A stretch of 36,281 nt of DNA from JBLIKP01 sp047635375 (GCA_047635375.1 JBLIKP010000012.1:1-36281); one strand, 5' to 3'. Positions 1 to 9,068 are shown, counted from the stretch's first letter. A program made the numbers and translations. Notes: generated from the sequence alone by a model not told the origin.

Positions 1-286
1 CCCCATCCAAAAATGCCTGAGGCATATTAAAAGTTAAGGGAATACCACCTGTTAATTGTAAAGTTGTACTGGAGCCAGTTTGACCAGCTCGAGCCGGGTA
101 TTCAATTTTTATTTCAGTATCATAATAACCTATAAAATAAAGCTTAAGCTCTGCAGCTATACCAGACCTTTGTGCAGGCATTGTAAACCAAAATTCAGTT
201 CCTTTATTATCCTGAGCAAGCAATTCATTGTTGCTGAAAAAAGTAGTTAAGGCAACAAGCGTAATTAATGTGAAAATCTTTTTCAT
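1..286 (-). CDS. Secreted surface protein, N-terminal part only
   Basis: The reading frame starts with ATG at 286 and runs off the left edge, giving about 95 residues. Residues 1-24 form a typical signal peptide: MKK, a hydrophobic stretch, then a likely signal peptidase I site after LLAQ. The mature part begins DNKGTEFWFTMP. Openings of this type (GTEFW followed by a beta-rich region) are common in large secreted Bacteroidota proteins, often with an IgGFc-binding-like N-terminal domain and a gliding/type IX sorting C terminus. The C terminus lies outside the window, so neither the length nor a sorting signal can be checked. Function unknown; the call of exported protein is firm, the family is a guess. 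Confidence 0.7.
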   Translation of the reverse strand, partial: MKKIFTLITLVALTTFFSNNELLAQDNKGTEFWFTMPAQRSGIAAELKLYFIGYYDTEIKIEYPARAGQTGSSTTLQLTGGIPLTFNMPQAFLDG

Positions 287-406
287 TTATAAATCTTAGT
301 GAAACGAAGAATATGCTGAATCATTATTAATTTCAATTTTCAGACTCAAACAGCATTTAAATATAGAACAAAATCCGTTCCGTTCCTCCATATTACTATC
401 TGAATA

Positions 407-1897
407 TTAGAAATTTTCAGCCTCCGAAAGCTGCTTCATTAGATCTTGAATCACAATTCCATGCTCTGACGACGATTCAGTGGCCTTATCAGCCAACAAT
501 CCATGAAGTAAAACCGCTTTTTTCGACGATATTATAGCCGATTCTCCCTGACATAAAAATGAAAGTAAAATCCCTGTTAACAAATCCCCTGAACCAGCTT
601 TTGCTAGTGAAGGATTACCGGTTGAGTTAAAAAATAATTCCCCATTACTATCAATAACGCAGGTGTGTGCACCTTTTACGATTAATATTATCTTGTTTAT
701 TACTGCGAAATTTTGGGCTTTAGCAATTTTATCGAAATCATTTAACCAGGTTCCGATAAGCCCCTTTAACTCCCCTTCGTGTGGAGTGAGAATTGTATTT
801 TCAGGATATTGGGCATCCTTAATTCCAGCCAATAGATTTAGAGCGTCTGCATCCAAAACCATTGGAACTTTGCCCTCATTTAAAATTTCAATTAAAAATC
901 CTCCCGTTTCTGGATCTGTTCCCATCCCAGGACCAATGGCAATTGCCGTATACTTTGATAAATCGGGCACAACACCTTTTAATATCTCCTCATTTTTATG
1001 CTTCAAACACATCACTTGCGGAAGCACCGTTTGAAAGATCTTTAGTCCACAATTGGGCATCAATCCGGATACTAATCCAGCACCTCCTCTTAAACATGCC
1101 TCGGCCGCGATTAGGGGAGCGCCCATCATCCCTATGCTACCGCCAATCACAAGTCCATGTCCGAAATTATTTTTATAGCTAAATTTTGCTCTAGGCTTCC
1201 AAATTGGAAAGATTAAATCTTTCGTTAAATAGTGGGCTTTCGCCGAAAAATTATCAGTTAAAGCAGCAGGAAGTCCAATGTCAATTACTTTAAATTCAGG
1301 AGCAAAATCACCATTCTCAGGCATGAACAGGGCAAGTTTAGGGAATTGAAAGGTATATACACGACTGGCTTTTATTACTTGATTATTTTTTGGAGTATGT
1401 AGATCTCCAAAAAGTCCAGAAGGAAGGTCAACTGAAATCACAAAATTACCAGCCCCATTAATCTTTTGAATCACCTCTTTTATAATTCCATCAGTAGGTC
1501 TATTTATTCCATTCCCAAGGATTGCATCAATTATTAGCTCATCCTCTTTTAATTCTGGGAAGCGCTCAAACGGGCAATTTACTACTTCCAATCCCACACT
1601 TTGCAATAGCTGTTCATTTATTAAAAAATCGGGGCTAACAGTTTCGGAATATCTTAAAATCACCACCCTAACTTCTACTTTTTGGGTTTTTAATAATCTT
1701 GCGATGGCCAGACCATCCCCTCCGTTATTGCCGAGTCCGCAGAAAACAATTACTCTTTTTATTTCTGGAAAATCGGACTTAAAGGTATTAACCCAGTTTT
1801 TGGACGCTCTTTCCATTAAATCTATGGATTTTATTCCCTCTTCAACACAAGTTAAACGATCAATCTCTTTTATTTTTTCGGACGAAAATACTTTCAT
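407..1897 (-). CDS. nnr: Bifunctional NAD(P)H-hydrate epimerase / ADP-dependent NAD(P)H-hydrate dehydratase
   Basis: This 496-residue protein repairs hydrated NADH and NADPH (NADHX, NADPHX). The N-terminal half is the epimerase that interconverts the R and S forms; its GLGNNGGDG motif sits at residues 54-62. The C-terminal half is a ribokinase-like dehydratase that uses ADP, shown by AIGPGMG, LDADALNLLA, LTPHEGEL and, near residue 440, AGSGDLLTG, which carries the catalytic Asp. Both domains are complete and the length is usual for the fused YjeF-type enzyme. It starts with ATG at 1897, divergent from the acyltransferase gene. The next gene on the same strand begins 120 bp after its stop and is unrelated. 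Confidence 0.95.
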   Translation of the reverse strand: MKVFSSEKIKEIDRLTCVEEGIKSIDLMERASKNWVNTFKSDFPEIKRVIVFCGLGNNGGDGLAIARLLKTQKVEVRVVILRYSETVSPDFLINEQLLQSVGLEVVNCPFERFPELKEDELIIDAILGNGINRPTDGIIKEVIQKINGAGNFVISVDLPSGLFGDLHTPKNNQVIKASRVYTFQFPKLALFMPENGDFAPEFKVIDIGLPAALTDNFSAKAHYLTKDLIFPIWKPRAKFSYKNNFGHGLVIGGSIGMMGAPLIAAEACLRGGAGLVSGLMPNCGLKIFQTVLPQVMCLKHKNEEILKGVVPDLSKYTAIAIGPGMGTDPETGGFLIEILNEGKVPMVLDADALNLLAGIKDAQYPENTILTPHEGELKGLIGTWLNDFDKIAKAQNFAVINKIILIVKGAHTCVIDSNGELFFNSTGNPSLAKAGSGDLLTGILLSFLCQGESAIISSKKAVLLHGLLADKATESSSEHGIVIQDLMKQLSEAENF

Positions 1898-1983
1898 AAG
1901 GGTAAGTTAAATGGCAAATTTCACATAGGCAAATTATTATAGGTAATTCGCTAATCACAAGGCACTCAAGCGGTTTTAGTCAG

Positions 1984-2014
1984 TTGATAAATCCATATTA
2001 TTCCGTTAGATTTG
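1984..2014 (+). promoter_or_regulatory. Bacteroidota-type promoter of the alpha-oxoamine synthase gene
   Basis: TTG at 1984-1986 is followed after 20 bp by TAGATTTG at 2007-2014, an exact match to TAnnTTTG. Transcription would begin near 2020, about 30 nt before the TTG codon at 2053. The same TTG could be misread as a start codon giving a 436-residue protein, but it is better explained as the -33 element. Confidence 0.7.
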
Positions 2015-2052
2015 CGAGATTAATCATTCACAAAATTAAAACCGAACACATT

Positions 2053-3294
2053 TTGGATTTATTTGAAAAATTAAAAGAAAACCGTGGTCCACTTGGGCAA
2101 TACTCAGACTTAGCTGAAGGGTATTATGCTTTCCCAAAATTAGAAGGCCAGATAAAAAATAGAATGACTTTTCAAGGTCAAGAGATGTTGGTTTGGAGCT
2201 TGAACAATTACTTGGGACTTGCTAATCACCCTGAAGTTAGAAAAGCCGATTCAGAGGCTACTGAAAAATGGGGACTTGGCTACCCAATGGGCGCTAGAAT
2301 GATGTCTGGTAATACTGATGAGCACACTGAATTAGAGCGTGAATTAGCTGAGTTTTTAGGTAAAGAAGATTGTATTTTAATGAACTTCGGTTATCAAGGG
2401 ATAATGTCGGCGATTGATGCCTTAGTTGACCGTAGAGATGTTATTGTATATGACGCCGAATCTCATGCATGTATAGTTGATGGTGTAAGACTTCACCAAG
2501 GTAAACGTTACGTTTACGCGCACAACGACATTGAAAATCTTGAGAAGCAGCTTGAGCGTGCAGCTAAAATGGTTGAACAAACCGGGGGTGCTATTCTTGT
2601 AATTACTGAAGGTGTTTTCGGAATGTCAGGTGCTCAAGGTGATTTAAAAGGTGTTGTTGAATTAAAGAAAAAATTCAATTTCAGACTTTTAGTTGACGAT
2701 GCTCACGGATTTGGAACTTTAGGAAAAACTGGAGCTGGATGTGGTGAAGAACAAGGTGTACAAGACGAAATCGACCTTTATTTTGGGACTTTCGCAAAAT
2801 CAATGGCATCAATTGGCGCATTTATCGCCACAAATAAGCAAATTAAGGAATACTTAAAATATAACACACGCTCACAAATTTTCGCAAAAAGCTTACCAAT
2901 GCCATTAGTAGTTGGGGCAAGAAAGCGTCTAGAGTTACTTAAAAAGAATCCTGAATTAAAAGAACAGCTTTGGACTATTGTGAATGCTTTGCAATCAGGT
3001 TTAAGGGAACGAGGTTTTAATTTAGGCGCAACAAGCTCATGCGTTACTCCAGTTATTATGAGCGGAACGTTAAATGAGTCGGTTAATATGATTAAGGATT
3101 TACGTGATAACTACAAAATCTTCTGCTCAATGGTTACCTATCCTGTGGTACCTAAGGGGGTTTTATTGCTTAGGTTAATTCCTACAGCAATGCACACCCT
3201 GGCCGATGTGGATGAAACCCTAAAAGCATTTACTGAAGTTGCTGAGAAGTTAAAAACTAAACATTATGAAACCATCAAAATGGTAAATGCATAA
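2053..3294 (+). CDS. Alpha-oxoamine synthase (cysteate fatty-acyltransferase or serine palmitoyltransferase type)
   Basis: PLP-dependent fold type I enzyme, 413 residues from TTG 2053. It should condense an amino acid with an acyl thioester, making 3-ketocapnine from cysteate or 3-ketosphinganine from serine. Visible motifs are WSLNNYLGL near the N terminus, YPMGARMMSGN, VDDAHGFGTLG (PLP Asp and His) and TFAKS with the Schiff-base lysine at about residue 249. The start is chosen because homologues begin at DLFEKLKENRGPLG and because the promoter lies between 1984 and 2014, so an upstream start would precede transcription. There is no ATG before the conserved region. My recollection is that the YPMGARMMSGN form groups with Bacteroidota cysteate acyltransferases for sulfonolipids, but serine as substrate cannot be excluded. 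Confidence 0.85.
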   Translation: MDLFEKLKENRGPLGQYSDLAEGYYAFPKLEGQIKNRMTFQGQEMLVWSLNNYLGLANHPEVRKADSEATEKWGLGYPMGARMMSGNTDEHTELERELAEFLGKEDCILMNFGYQGIMSAIDALVDRRDVIVYDAESHACIVDGVRLHQGKRYVYAHNDIENLEKQLERAAKMVEQTGGAILVITEGVFGMSGAQGDLKGVVELKKKFNFRLLVDDAHGFGTLGKTGAGCGEEQGVQDEIDLYFGTFAKSMASIGAFIATNKQIKEYLKYNTRSQIFAKSLPMPLVVGARKRLELLKKNPELKEQLWTIVNALQSGLRERGFNLGATSSCVTPVIMSGTLNESVNMIKDLRDNYKIFCSMVTYPVVPKGVLLLRLIPTAMHTLADVDETLKAFTEVAEKLKTKHYETIKMVNA

Positions 3295-3316
3295 TTGTGA
3301 ATTTTATAACGTATTG

Positions 3317-3347
3317 AAGGGGAGTTGGATTCAACTTCCCTTTTTTA
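3317..3347 (+). terminator. Rho-independent terminator after the acyltransferase gene
   Basis: AAGGGGAGTTG at 3317-3327 pairs with CAACTTCCCTT at 3332-3342 (11 bp with one G-U pair, loop GATT) and is followed by a run of T residues. Confidence 0.8.
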
Positions 3348-3381
3348 TTTATATAAATTGAGTTAATGCCTGCAGGGCTAT

Positions 3382-3411
3382 TTGTTATTAGCAAAAAACA
3401 ACTTACTTTTA
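3382..3411 (+). promoter_or_regulatory. Probable promoter of the histone-like gene
   Basis: TTG at 3382-3384, a 19 bp spacer, then TACTTTTA at 3404-3411, one mismatch from TAnnTTTG. It leaves a leader of about 45 nt before ATG 3461. Confidence 0.5.
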
Positions 3412-3460
3412 GAAATCAAATTTAAAATCAGAATTTTTCAATTCTTAAAAAAGAGTACCC

Positions 3461-3634
3461 ATGGATAAGTTTAACGAAGTAAAAAGTATGATTGAGGAGT
3501 TGGATGGTGATGTAGATAAATTCTACAACAAAGGAAACAAAGCTGCAGGAACTCGAATTCGTAAAGGCATGCAGCAATTAAAAACCTTGGCACAAGATAT
3601 TCGCATAGAAGTTCAAAACATGAAGAACGACTAA
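3461..3634 (+). CDS. Histone H1-like (Hc1-type) small basic protein
   Basis: A 57-residue ORF starting at ATG 3461. The sequence MDKFNEVKSMIEELDGD, then KFYNKGNKAAGTRIRKGMQ and LKTLAQDIRIEVQ, matches the short Bacteroidota proteins of the Hc1 histone family, which are thought to bind DNA and take part in nucleoid organisation. The middle and C-terminal parts are rich in Lys and Arg, while the N terminus is acidic. It has its own probable promoter and terminator, so it is monocistronic. DNA binding is inferred from the family, not shown by a motif. Confidence 0.85.
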   Translation: MDKFNEVKSMIEELDGDVDKFYNKGNKAAGTRIRKGMQQLKTLAQDIRIEVQNMKND

Positions 3635-3646
3635 TTGAAATCTTTT

Positions 3647-3682
3647 AAAAAAAAATCCCACCTTTCGGAGGGATTTTTTTTT
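3647..3682. terminator. Bidirectional terminator between the histone-like gene and dapA
   Basis: A run of A residues and TCCC at about 3647-3659 pairs with GGGATTTTTTTTT at 3670-3682, with CACCTTTCGGA in the loop region. The A tract on one side and T tract on the other let it serve both converging genes; dapA ends at 3690. Confidence 0.8.
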
Positions 3683-3689
3683 GACCTTT

Positions 3690-4562
3690 TTATAATGTTT
3701 TTACAATATTGATAATACCCGACCGTGTATTATCACTTACTTCAATTAAAGGCAGCCTCATACGCTCCTCCATTAATCCCAAATGTTTTAAGGCGGCCTT
3801 AACCCCACCAGGGTTTCCTTCGGAAAATAGAAGGTTAGTAAGATCAAATAATTTATAATGATTAATCTGGGAGCTTTTCATGTTTCCAGCCATGGCAAAT
3901 CGCACCATATTAGAAAATATTTTTGGTGCTACATTACCTACTACTGAAATAACTCCATCCCCACCAGCCATAATTATTGGTTGTGTTAAAAGATCATCTC
4001 CGGAAATAACTAAAAACCCTTTTGGTCTATCTTTAATTATAGCCATTATCTGCTCCATATTCCCGCAGGCCTCTTTCATACCAATAATATTATCCACTTG
4101 CGCCAACCTCAAGGTGGTACTTGGCAGCATGTTAGACCCAGTCCTTCCTGGAACATTGTACATGATAATAGGCAAGTTTGAAGCTTCGGCGACAGCTTTA
4201 TAGTGCTGATAAATCCCTTCCTGAGTAGGCTTATTATAATATGGACTTACTGAAAGAATGGCCTCATATCCTACGATTTTAAAATTAGAAACTGCCTCTA
4301 CAACCTCAGCCGTAAAGTTTCCACCAAGACCTGCCACTAAAGGGACACGTCCATGATTTGCATCGGCTACAGCCTGAAAGACCTGCTGTTTTTCATTCTT
4401 GGTTAAAGTTGCAGTTTCACCAGTAGTTCCAAGAACCACCAAGTAATCTACACCTCCATCAATAAGATGATCTATTAATTTCTTTAAACCAATAAAATCT
4501 ATGGATTCATCTGTATTAAAAGGAGTCACCATGGCCACTCCCGTACCCTTAAATTTTTCCAT
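3690..4562 (-). CDS. dapA: 4-hydroxy-tetrahydrodipicolinate synthase
   Basis: This enzyme condenses pyruvate with aspartate semialdehyde, the first committed step to diaminopimelate and lysine. The TIM-barrel protein has 290 residues from ATG 4562. It shows LGTTGE with the Thr pair at 46-47, the catalytic Tyr in YNVPGRTG (Y135, R140) and the Schiff-base lysine in IIGMKEACGN (K163), all within two residues of the E. coli positions. A GTG two codons upstream (4568) is possible. The start overlaps the end of the DUF6913 gene, so the two are probably translationally coupled in a ligA-DUF6913-dapA operon. Confidence 0.97.
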   Translation of the reverse strand: MEKFKGTGVAMVTPFNTDESIDFIGLKKLIDHLIDGGVDYLVVLGTTGETATLTKNEKQQVFQAVADANHGRVPLVAGLGGNFTAEVVEAVSNFKIVGYEAILSVSPYYNKPTQEGIYQHYKAVAEASNLPIIMYNVPGRTGSNMLPSTTLRLAQVDNIIGMKEACGNMEQIMAIIKDRPKGFLVISGDDLLTQPIIMAGGDGVISVVGNVAPKIFSNMVRFAMAGNMKSSQINHYKLFDLTNLLFSEGNPGGVKAALKHLGLMEERMRLPLIEVSDNTRSGIINIVKTL

Positions 4563-5109
4563 TTTCACCCTTAATAATGTATAAATAGTGTGTTACTTGT
4601 TCTATGAAAAATCTTAAACCTTTTTCTTTATCAAAATTGATCATAAAATCATGGCAATCGGCTAGTTTTTCAGAATATTTTCCAATTCTAAATTTCGCAT
4701 TTGATTGGCCTGTTAAATATCCAAGGCATATATATTCCTTTAGATCAAGGTTAATCAGAATGTCAAAAGATTGATTTTTAAATTCCTTAAATTCTTTGCC
4801 CCTTGGTTCAAACCAAAAGGATAGATTTTTTCGGACGAGGAAGGTTTCATGGGCCCTTTTATTTGCAAATTCTTCTTTTTTTGCATTTTCTTGATAGGCA
4901 AGGATGAATATTTTTTTTCCTTGAGCCTTAATTTTTAGCATGAATTCATTTATCAAATGAAGGTCCTCGCCTTTATTTGCGGAATAAATAATTCCAATTT
5001 TTTTGGCGTCAACAAATGAAACCGTTTTCCTTTTGGTTTTGGAGCGCGCCGTTTTCTTCTTTAGTCGATGAAGGGCAATTCGGTTCCGGATTTCGTAAAT
5101 TTTGGTCAT
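4549..5109 (-). CDS. DUF6913 family protein
   Basis: 186 residues. The N terminus (to about residue 30) is very basic, with repeated Lys and Arg, and the rest has an alternating beta/alpha look (KKIGIIYSA, KKIFILAY, FDILINLDL, YICLGYLTG, FRIGKYSEK). It matches the uncharacterised DUF6913 family found in Bacteroidota, commonly near dapA and ligA. Its ATG overlaps the ligA stop in an ATGA at 5106-5109, and its own end overlaps the dapA start. No catalytic motif is recognised and no function is proposed. Confidence 0.75.
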   Translation of the reverse strand: MTKIYEIRNRIALHRLKKKTARSKTKRKTVSFVDAKKIGIIYSANKGEDLHLINEFMLKIKAQGKKIFILAYQENAKKEEFANKRAHETFLVRKNLSFWFEPRGKEFKEFKNQSFDILINLDLKEYICLGYLTGQSNAKFRIGKYSEKLADCHDFMINFDKEKGLRFFIEQVTHYLYIIKGENGKI

Positions 5110-7118
5110 TTAATCAGTTCAATAAAATTGTCTTCGGAGATAATTTTAACTTCAAGGTCCTGAGCTTTTTTCAACTTTGCAGGTCCCATATTGTCGCCTG
5201 CAATTAAAAAATCTGTTTTTTTCGTAATGCTACTTCCTGCTTTTCCGCCATGCAAAGAGATTGCCTTTTTCAATTCATCCCGTGAGAATTTAGTAAAAAC
5301 TCCTGAAACGACGAAAATCTTGCCCTCTAATTGGTTTCCTATTGCTTTTTGCTTGGGTGCCGATTTAAAATTTAGCCCCACATTTTCCAGTCGGCTAATT
5401 TGAGAAACACTTTGCGGATTATCAAAAAATTGAACCACACTTTCTGCAATACGACCCCCAATTTCATCAACTTCAATAAGCTCTTCCAACGTTGCAGATT
5501 TCAAAGCCCAAATATCGGAAAAATGTTCGGTTAATTTCCTAGCTACTGTGCTGCCAACATATCGTATTCCCAAACTAAATAATACCCTATCAAATGGGAT
5601 TAATTTTGCTTTTTCAACACCTTCAATCATGTTGTTTACTGATTTTTCAGCAAATCGATCAAGGTCTAAAAGTGCTTCTTTCTTATCCTTTAGTTCAAAA
5701 ATATCGGCGACATTTCTAATCATTCCTTCACGGAAAAGTAAATCGACCGTTTCGTTACCTAACCCTTCAATATCCATAGCCTTTCGGCCGATAAAATGTT
5801 GAATTTTCCCAATTAACTGTGTTGGGCAGCCTTGCTCATTTGAACAATAGTGATTTGCCTCCCCATCCTTTCGTACTAGTGGAGCAGCACAGTCGGGGCA
5901 CTGCATTGGATATTCTATTTTAAGGGCATCGGACCCGCGTTTGGAAAGGTCAATCCCTGTGATTTTAGGAATTATTTCTCCCCCTTTTTCAACACTTACA
6001 GTATCCCCAATTCTAATATCAAGTCGTTCAATTTCATTAGCATTATGAAGACTTGCACGCCTTACCGTGGTTCCTGCTAAAAGCACAGGATTTAAATTTG
6101 CCACTGGAGTGATTGATCCAGTTCTTCCCACCTGATAAGTAATGCTTTCTAAAATAGTTTGGGCTGCTTCGGCTTTAAATTTATAACTAATTGCCCATCG
6201 TGGCGACTTTGCAGTGAAGCCTAAAATTTCTTGATGGTCGTAGCTATCAACTTTTAAAACAATCCCATCAATATCGTAGGATAAATTGTTTCTCTCCTTT
6301 TCCCAATACTCTATAAAATCTATAACTTCTTCAATATTTTGGCATTTTTTGAATGCATCAGAGACTTTAAAACCCCAAGACTCTAATTTTTTAAGATTAC
6401 CTGAATGCGTCTCATTGGGTTCGGAGGTGCCGTAATAGGCATACAAAAAACAATCCAACGGTCTTTTAGCCACTACGGCTGAATCCTGCATTTTCAAGGT
6501 GCCTGAAGCGAAATTTCGAGGATTTGCAAATGTTGGTTCGCCACGCTCTTCCCTATCAGAGTTAAGATTTTCAAAGGCAGCCCCGTGCATGAATATTTCA
6601 CCGCGCACCTCAAATTCATCGGGATAATCGCCTGGATTAAGTTTGGTTGGAATGGTTTTTATGGTGCGCACATTTGTGGTCACATCGTCGCCCATAGTTC
6701 CATCACCTCGAGTAAGCGCCCTGAAAAGCTCACCATTTTTATAGGTTAATGAAATTGCTAAACCGTCGAACTTAAGTTCAGCAACATAGGAAAATGGAGC
6801 TTCGTCTAATCCTTTTTGCACCCTCCCATCAAAATCTAATAACTCTTCCTTACTATAGGTATTTCCCAAACTAAGCATTGGGATTTTATGAGAAATGGTT
6901 TCGAAGTTTTTGGTGATCCCACCCCCTACTTTTTGAGTCGGTGAATCGGGATGAATGAATTCCGGAAACTGATTTTCCAAATCCTGCAATTCTTTCAAAA
7001 GCTTATCAAAATCAAAATCACTAATTTCAGGTTGGCTGAGAACGTAGTATTTGTAATTATGATCCTTCAATACATTGCTTAAATCAGCAATCTTTTGTTG
7101 GGCTTTTTGTTTATCCAT
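5106..7118 (-). CDS. ligA: NAD+-dependent DNA ligase
   Basis: Seals nicks in duplex DNA during replication and repair using NAD+. The protein has 670 residues from ATG 7118; a GTG at 7124 is an alternative. The order of domains is complete: domain Ia with YYVL and PEISD at about 25-35, the adenylation motif ELKFDG with nucleophile K116, an OB fold, a four-cysteine zinc finger (CPDC, later CSNEQGC), helix-hairpin-helix repeats around 460-560, and a C-terminal BRCT domain (LEGKIFVVSG to about residue 670). It is the first gene of the unit with DUF6913 and dapA, joined by a 4 bp ATGA overlap. Confidence 0.98.
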   Translation of the reverse strand: MDKQKAQQKIADLSNVLKDHNYKYYVLSQPEISDFDFDKLLKELQDLENQFPEFIHPDSPTQKVGGGITKNFETISHKIPMLSLGNTYSKEELLDFDGRVQKGLDEAPFSYVAELKFDGLAISLTYKNGELFRALTRGDGTMGDDVTTNVRTIKTIPTKLNPGDYPDEFEVRGEIFMHGAAFENLNSDREERGEPTFANPRNFASGTLKMQDSAVVAKRPLDCFLYAYYGTSEPNETHSGNLKKLESWGFKVSDAFKKCQNIEEVIDFIEYWEKERNNLSYDIDGIVLKVDSYDHQEILGFTAKSPRWAISYKFKAEAAQTILESITYQVGRTGSITPVANLNPVLLAGTTVRRASLHNANEIERLDIRIGDTVSVEKGGEIIPKITGIDLSKRGSDALKIEYPMQCPDCAAPLVRKDGEANHYCSNEQGCPTQLIGKIQHFIGRKAMDIEGLGNETVDLLFREGMIRNVADIFELKDKKEALLDLDRFAEKSVNNMIEGVEKAKLIPFDRVLFSLGIRYVGSTVARKLTEHFSDIWALKSATLEELIEVDEIGGRIAESVVQFFDNPQSVSQISRLENVGLNFKSAPKQKAIGNQLEGKIFVVSGVFTKFSRDELKKAISLHGGKAGSSITKKTDFLIAGDNMGPAKLKKAQDLEVKIISEDNFIELIK

Positions 7119-7178
7119 TTCCACATTATTTTCTTGCGGCTAATTTATAAAAATTGAGGGGAGATTTCGTTTTAAATC

Positions 7179-8252
7179 TTATTTGTTGATGTCTAAACGC
7201 AAAGAAAATATATGTGAGAAAAGCGCATCTGATTGATCACCTACATCCGTCAAGGCGTAATCGATTGAGAATCGATTAATTTGCAATCCTAATCCGAAAT
7301 TAGGCTGGAAAGTCATTTCTTCTCCTCCTCCAAGTAATTTTACCTCCTGAAAATTTCCAAATCCACCTCTCAGGTAAATAATTTTAGCATAATCCAGCTC
7401 AAGGCCGATGGCAGGATCAATGGAAATAGGGTTATTGGTATAGCTAATTAGCACATTTCTTGGTCCATCAGTTGTGATAAACAAATCGGCTTCAGCCATA
7501 ACACCAAATTTATCATTTATTGTCGCTGAATAATTAACCCCAGCAACCACTTGGGGTAATGTTATTTCTAATGAATTTTGAGGAATTTCGTTTCCGGTTT
7601 GATTAAATGTTGCGCGAGTTGCTGAGTCCAGGCTAAACTGCCATGCATTGAAAGTGGTGGTAATGTCCTTTACCATTAACCCGAAACCAAAATTATCAAT
7701 CTGATATTGTGCCCCAACATCTACTCCAAAGCCCCAGCTATTTGCAAAATCTCCCACTACCCTTCTGACCACTTTCGCATTTGCACCCACTGATAATCCT
7801 TCTATCGAGAGCTCTCTTCCATAACTTACTAGGAAGGCGTAATCTGCAGCTGAGAATCCAGTTACTCGGTCATAGTTAATATTTCCCTCAGCACTAATTA
7901 GCTGGGTGGTATTGGGAATATCATCTACTCCAAACCGAATCATGGTAAAGGCAATAGCACTTTTATCATCAATTTTACGTGAAATTGCACCGTAATCGAA
8001 ATTTGCTATTCCAGCAAAATATTCGGCATGCATTAATCCAATTTGCATATCTCCTTCAATTCTGGTTAATCCTGCAGGATTCCAAAACCCAGAGCTCACA
8101 TCTGAATTTGATGCTACGGTTGCTTTTGATAACCCTTGAGCTCGAGCGCCAACACCTATATTTAAAAATTCATTGCTGTATTTTACAGATTGGCTAAACC
8201 CCTGACTTCCGGAAACTAAAAGGCAAGAAAGGAAAAGCAGTACGTATTTCAT
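7179..8252 (-). CDS. PorV/PorQ family outer-membrane beta-barrel protein
   Basis: 357 residues with a signal peptide (MKYVLLFLSCLLVSGSQG, cleavage near FSQS). The mature start carries the family pattern NIGVGARAQGLSKATVAS followed by SSGFWNPAGL, as in PorV and PorQ, and the rest is a run of amphipathic beta strands ending in an aromatic or charged outer-membrane strand (FSLRLDINK). PorV and PorQ act in or beside the type IX secretion system. This copy has no other por gene beside it in the window, so a type IX role is inferred only from family membership. It follows the AcpH-like gene after 1 nt, so the two are co-transcribed. Confidence 0.8.
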   Translation of the reverse strand: MKYVLLFLSCLLVSGSQGFSQSVKYSNEFLNIGVGARAQGLSKATVASNSDVSSGFWNPAGLTRIEGDMQIGLMHAEYFAGIANFDYGAISRKIDDKSAIAFTMIRFGVDDIPNTTQLISAEGNINYDRVTGFSAADYAFLVSYGRELSIEGLSVGANAKVVRRVVGDFANSWGFGVDVGAQYQIDNFGFGLMVKDITTTFNAWQFSLDSATRATFNQTGNEIPQNSLEITLPQVVAGVNYSATINDKFGVMAEADLFITTDGPRNVLISYTNNPISIDPAIGLELDYAKIIYLRGGFGNFQEVKLLGGGEEMTFQPNFGLGLQINRFSIDYALTDVGDQSDALFSHIFSLRLDINK

Positions 8253-8253
8253 T

Positions 8254-8940
8254 TTAGGAATTTGAATTTAGGTGAGGATCAATAATAGAATAAATTTGTG
8301 AATAATTTTTGGATATATGCGCAAAACCCTGATCTATAACTCCAATTATTGCGATCTTATTATCTTCAAAATCAGACTCCCAAAGTCGGCCGAAAATTCT
8401 ATTTAATGCAAAATAAAGCTTAGAAGAATCTTCATAAGAAAACACATATTTATATTCCTTGAACTTCTCAAAAAACGCTAAGAATCTTGGAGTGTTTTTC
8501 AATCCGGCTGCAGCCAGAAAGGATGCGACTATTTCTGGATTAATCCTATTTAACTGGTCGTAAAATTTTTGCGGATCAACTTCACCTTTTCTTAAAATCA
8601 CTCCATCAAGGATTAATTCAAGCATAACGTGAGAAATAAAATGTGGCTTTACATATTTATTTTCAAACGGTACTTTCCGAAGTAAATCAGTTAAATAAGC
8701 CATGTTTTGCTCGAAATATGGCTCATTATGGAATACATGATCAAGTAAAACATGGCGGGCCCAACCCTTGTTAATTCCGTCCCATTCTTTCTTTAAATGT
8801 TGAAATTCTGGTGGACATGGTTTAGGGTGGATGTTTTTTCCTCTTTCGGCGCCCTTATAAAGATCTGGTAAGGCCACGCCAAGAATTTGGTATGGATCCA
8901 ATGTGCCTTTCTCAAAATAAAAGTGACTGAGGTAATTCAT
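8254..8940 (-). CDS. Distant AcpH-like (acyl carrier protein phosphodiesterase family) protein
   Basis: 228 residues from ATG 8940; the frame extends 7 codons upstream, but MNYLSHFYF is the usual family opening (compare MNFLAHLHL in AcpH). Further similar features are an early LPDL, a central HVLLDHVFH and FISHVMLELILD, giving the His and Asp spacing of an all-helical, HD-like metal site. AcpH removes the 4-phosphopantetheine group of ACP. Overall similarity is weak, so a different metal-dependent hydrolase is possible. It is divergent from tyrS and lies directly upstream of the PorV/PorQ-like gene. Confidence 0.5.
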   Translation of the reverse strand: MNYLSHFYFEKGTLDPYQILGVALPDLYKGAERGKNIHPKPCPPEFQHLKKEWDGINKGWARHVLLDHVFHNEPYFEQNMAYLTDLLRKVPFENKYVKPHFISHVMLELILDGVILRKGEVDPQKFYDQLNRINPEIVASFLAAAGLKNTPRFLAFFEKFKEYKYVFSYEDSSKLYFALNRIFGRLWESDFEDNKIAIIGVIDQGFAHISKNYSQIYSIIDPHLNSNS

Positions 8941-9068
8941 TGAATTTAAATATGGAAACAAGGTAAAGGATGGAATTTAATAATTCGAATTTTTGCGGAT
9001 AGAAAAGTATTGCTTTTAAAGGTTTATAAGGAAAATCATTTTTCCTTAAATCGGGAGGTGGATTTTTA

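Noticed and set aside
663..1034. A plus-strand ORF of 123 codons opposite nnr, and similar ORFs opposite ligA, lepA, sulP and the RND pump
   Set aside because: These are shadows of clearly coding opposite strands; none shows a recognisable domain or promoter.
7179..8252. Type IX secretion gene cluster
   Set aside because: Only one PorV/PorQ-like gene is present and no gldKLMN, porU or sprA homologue lies nearby.
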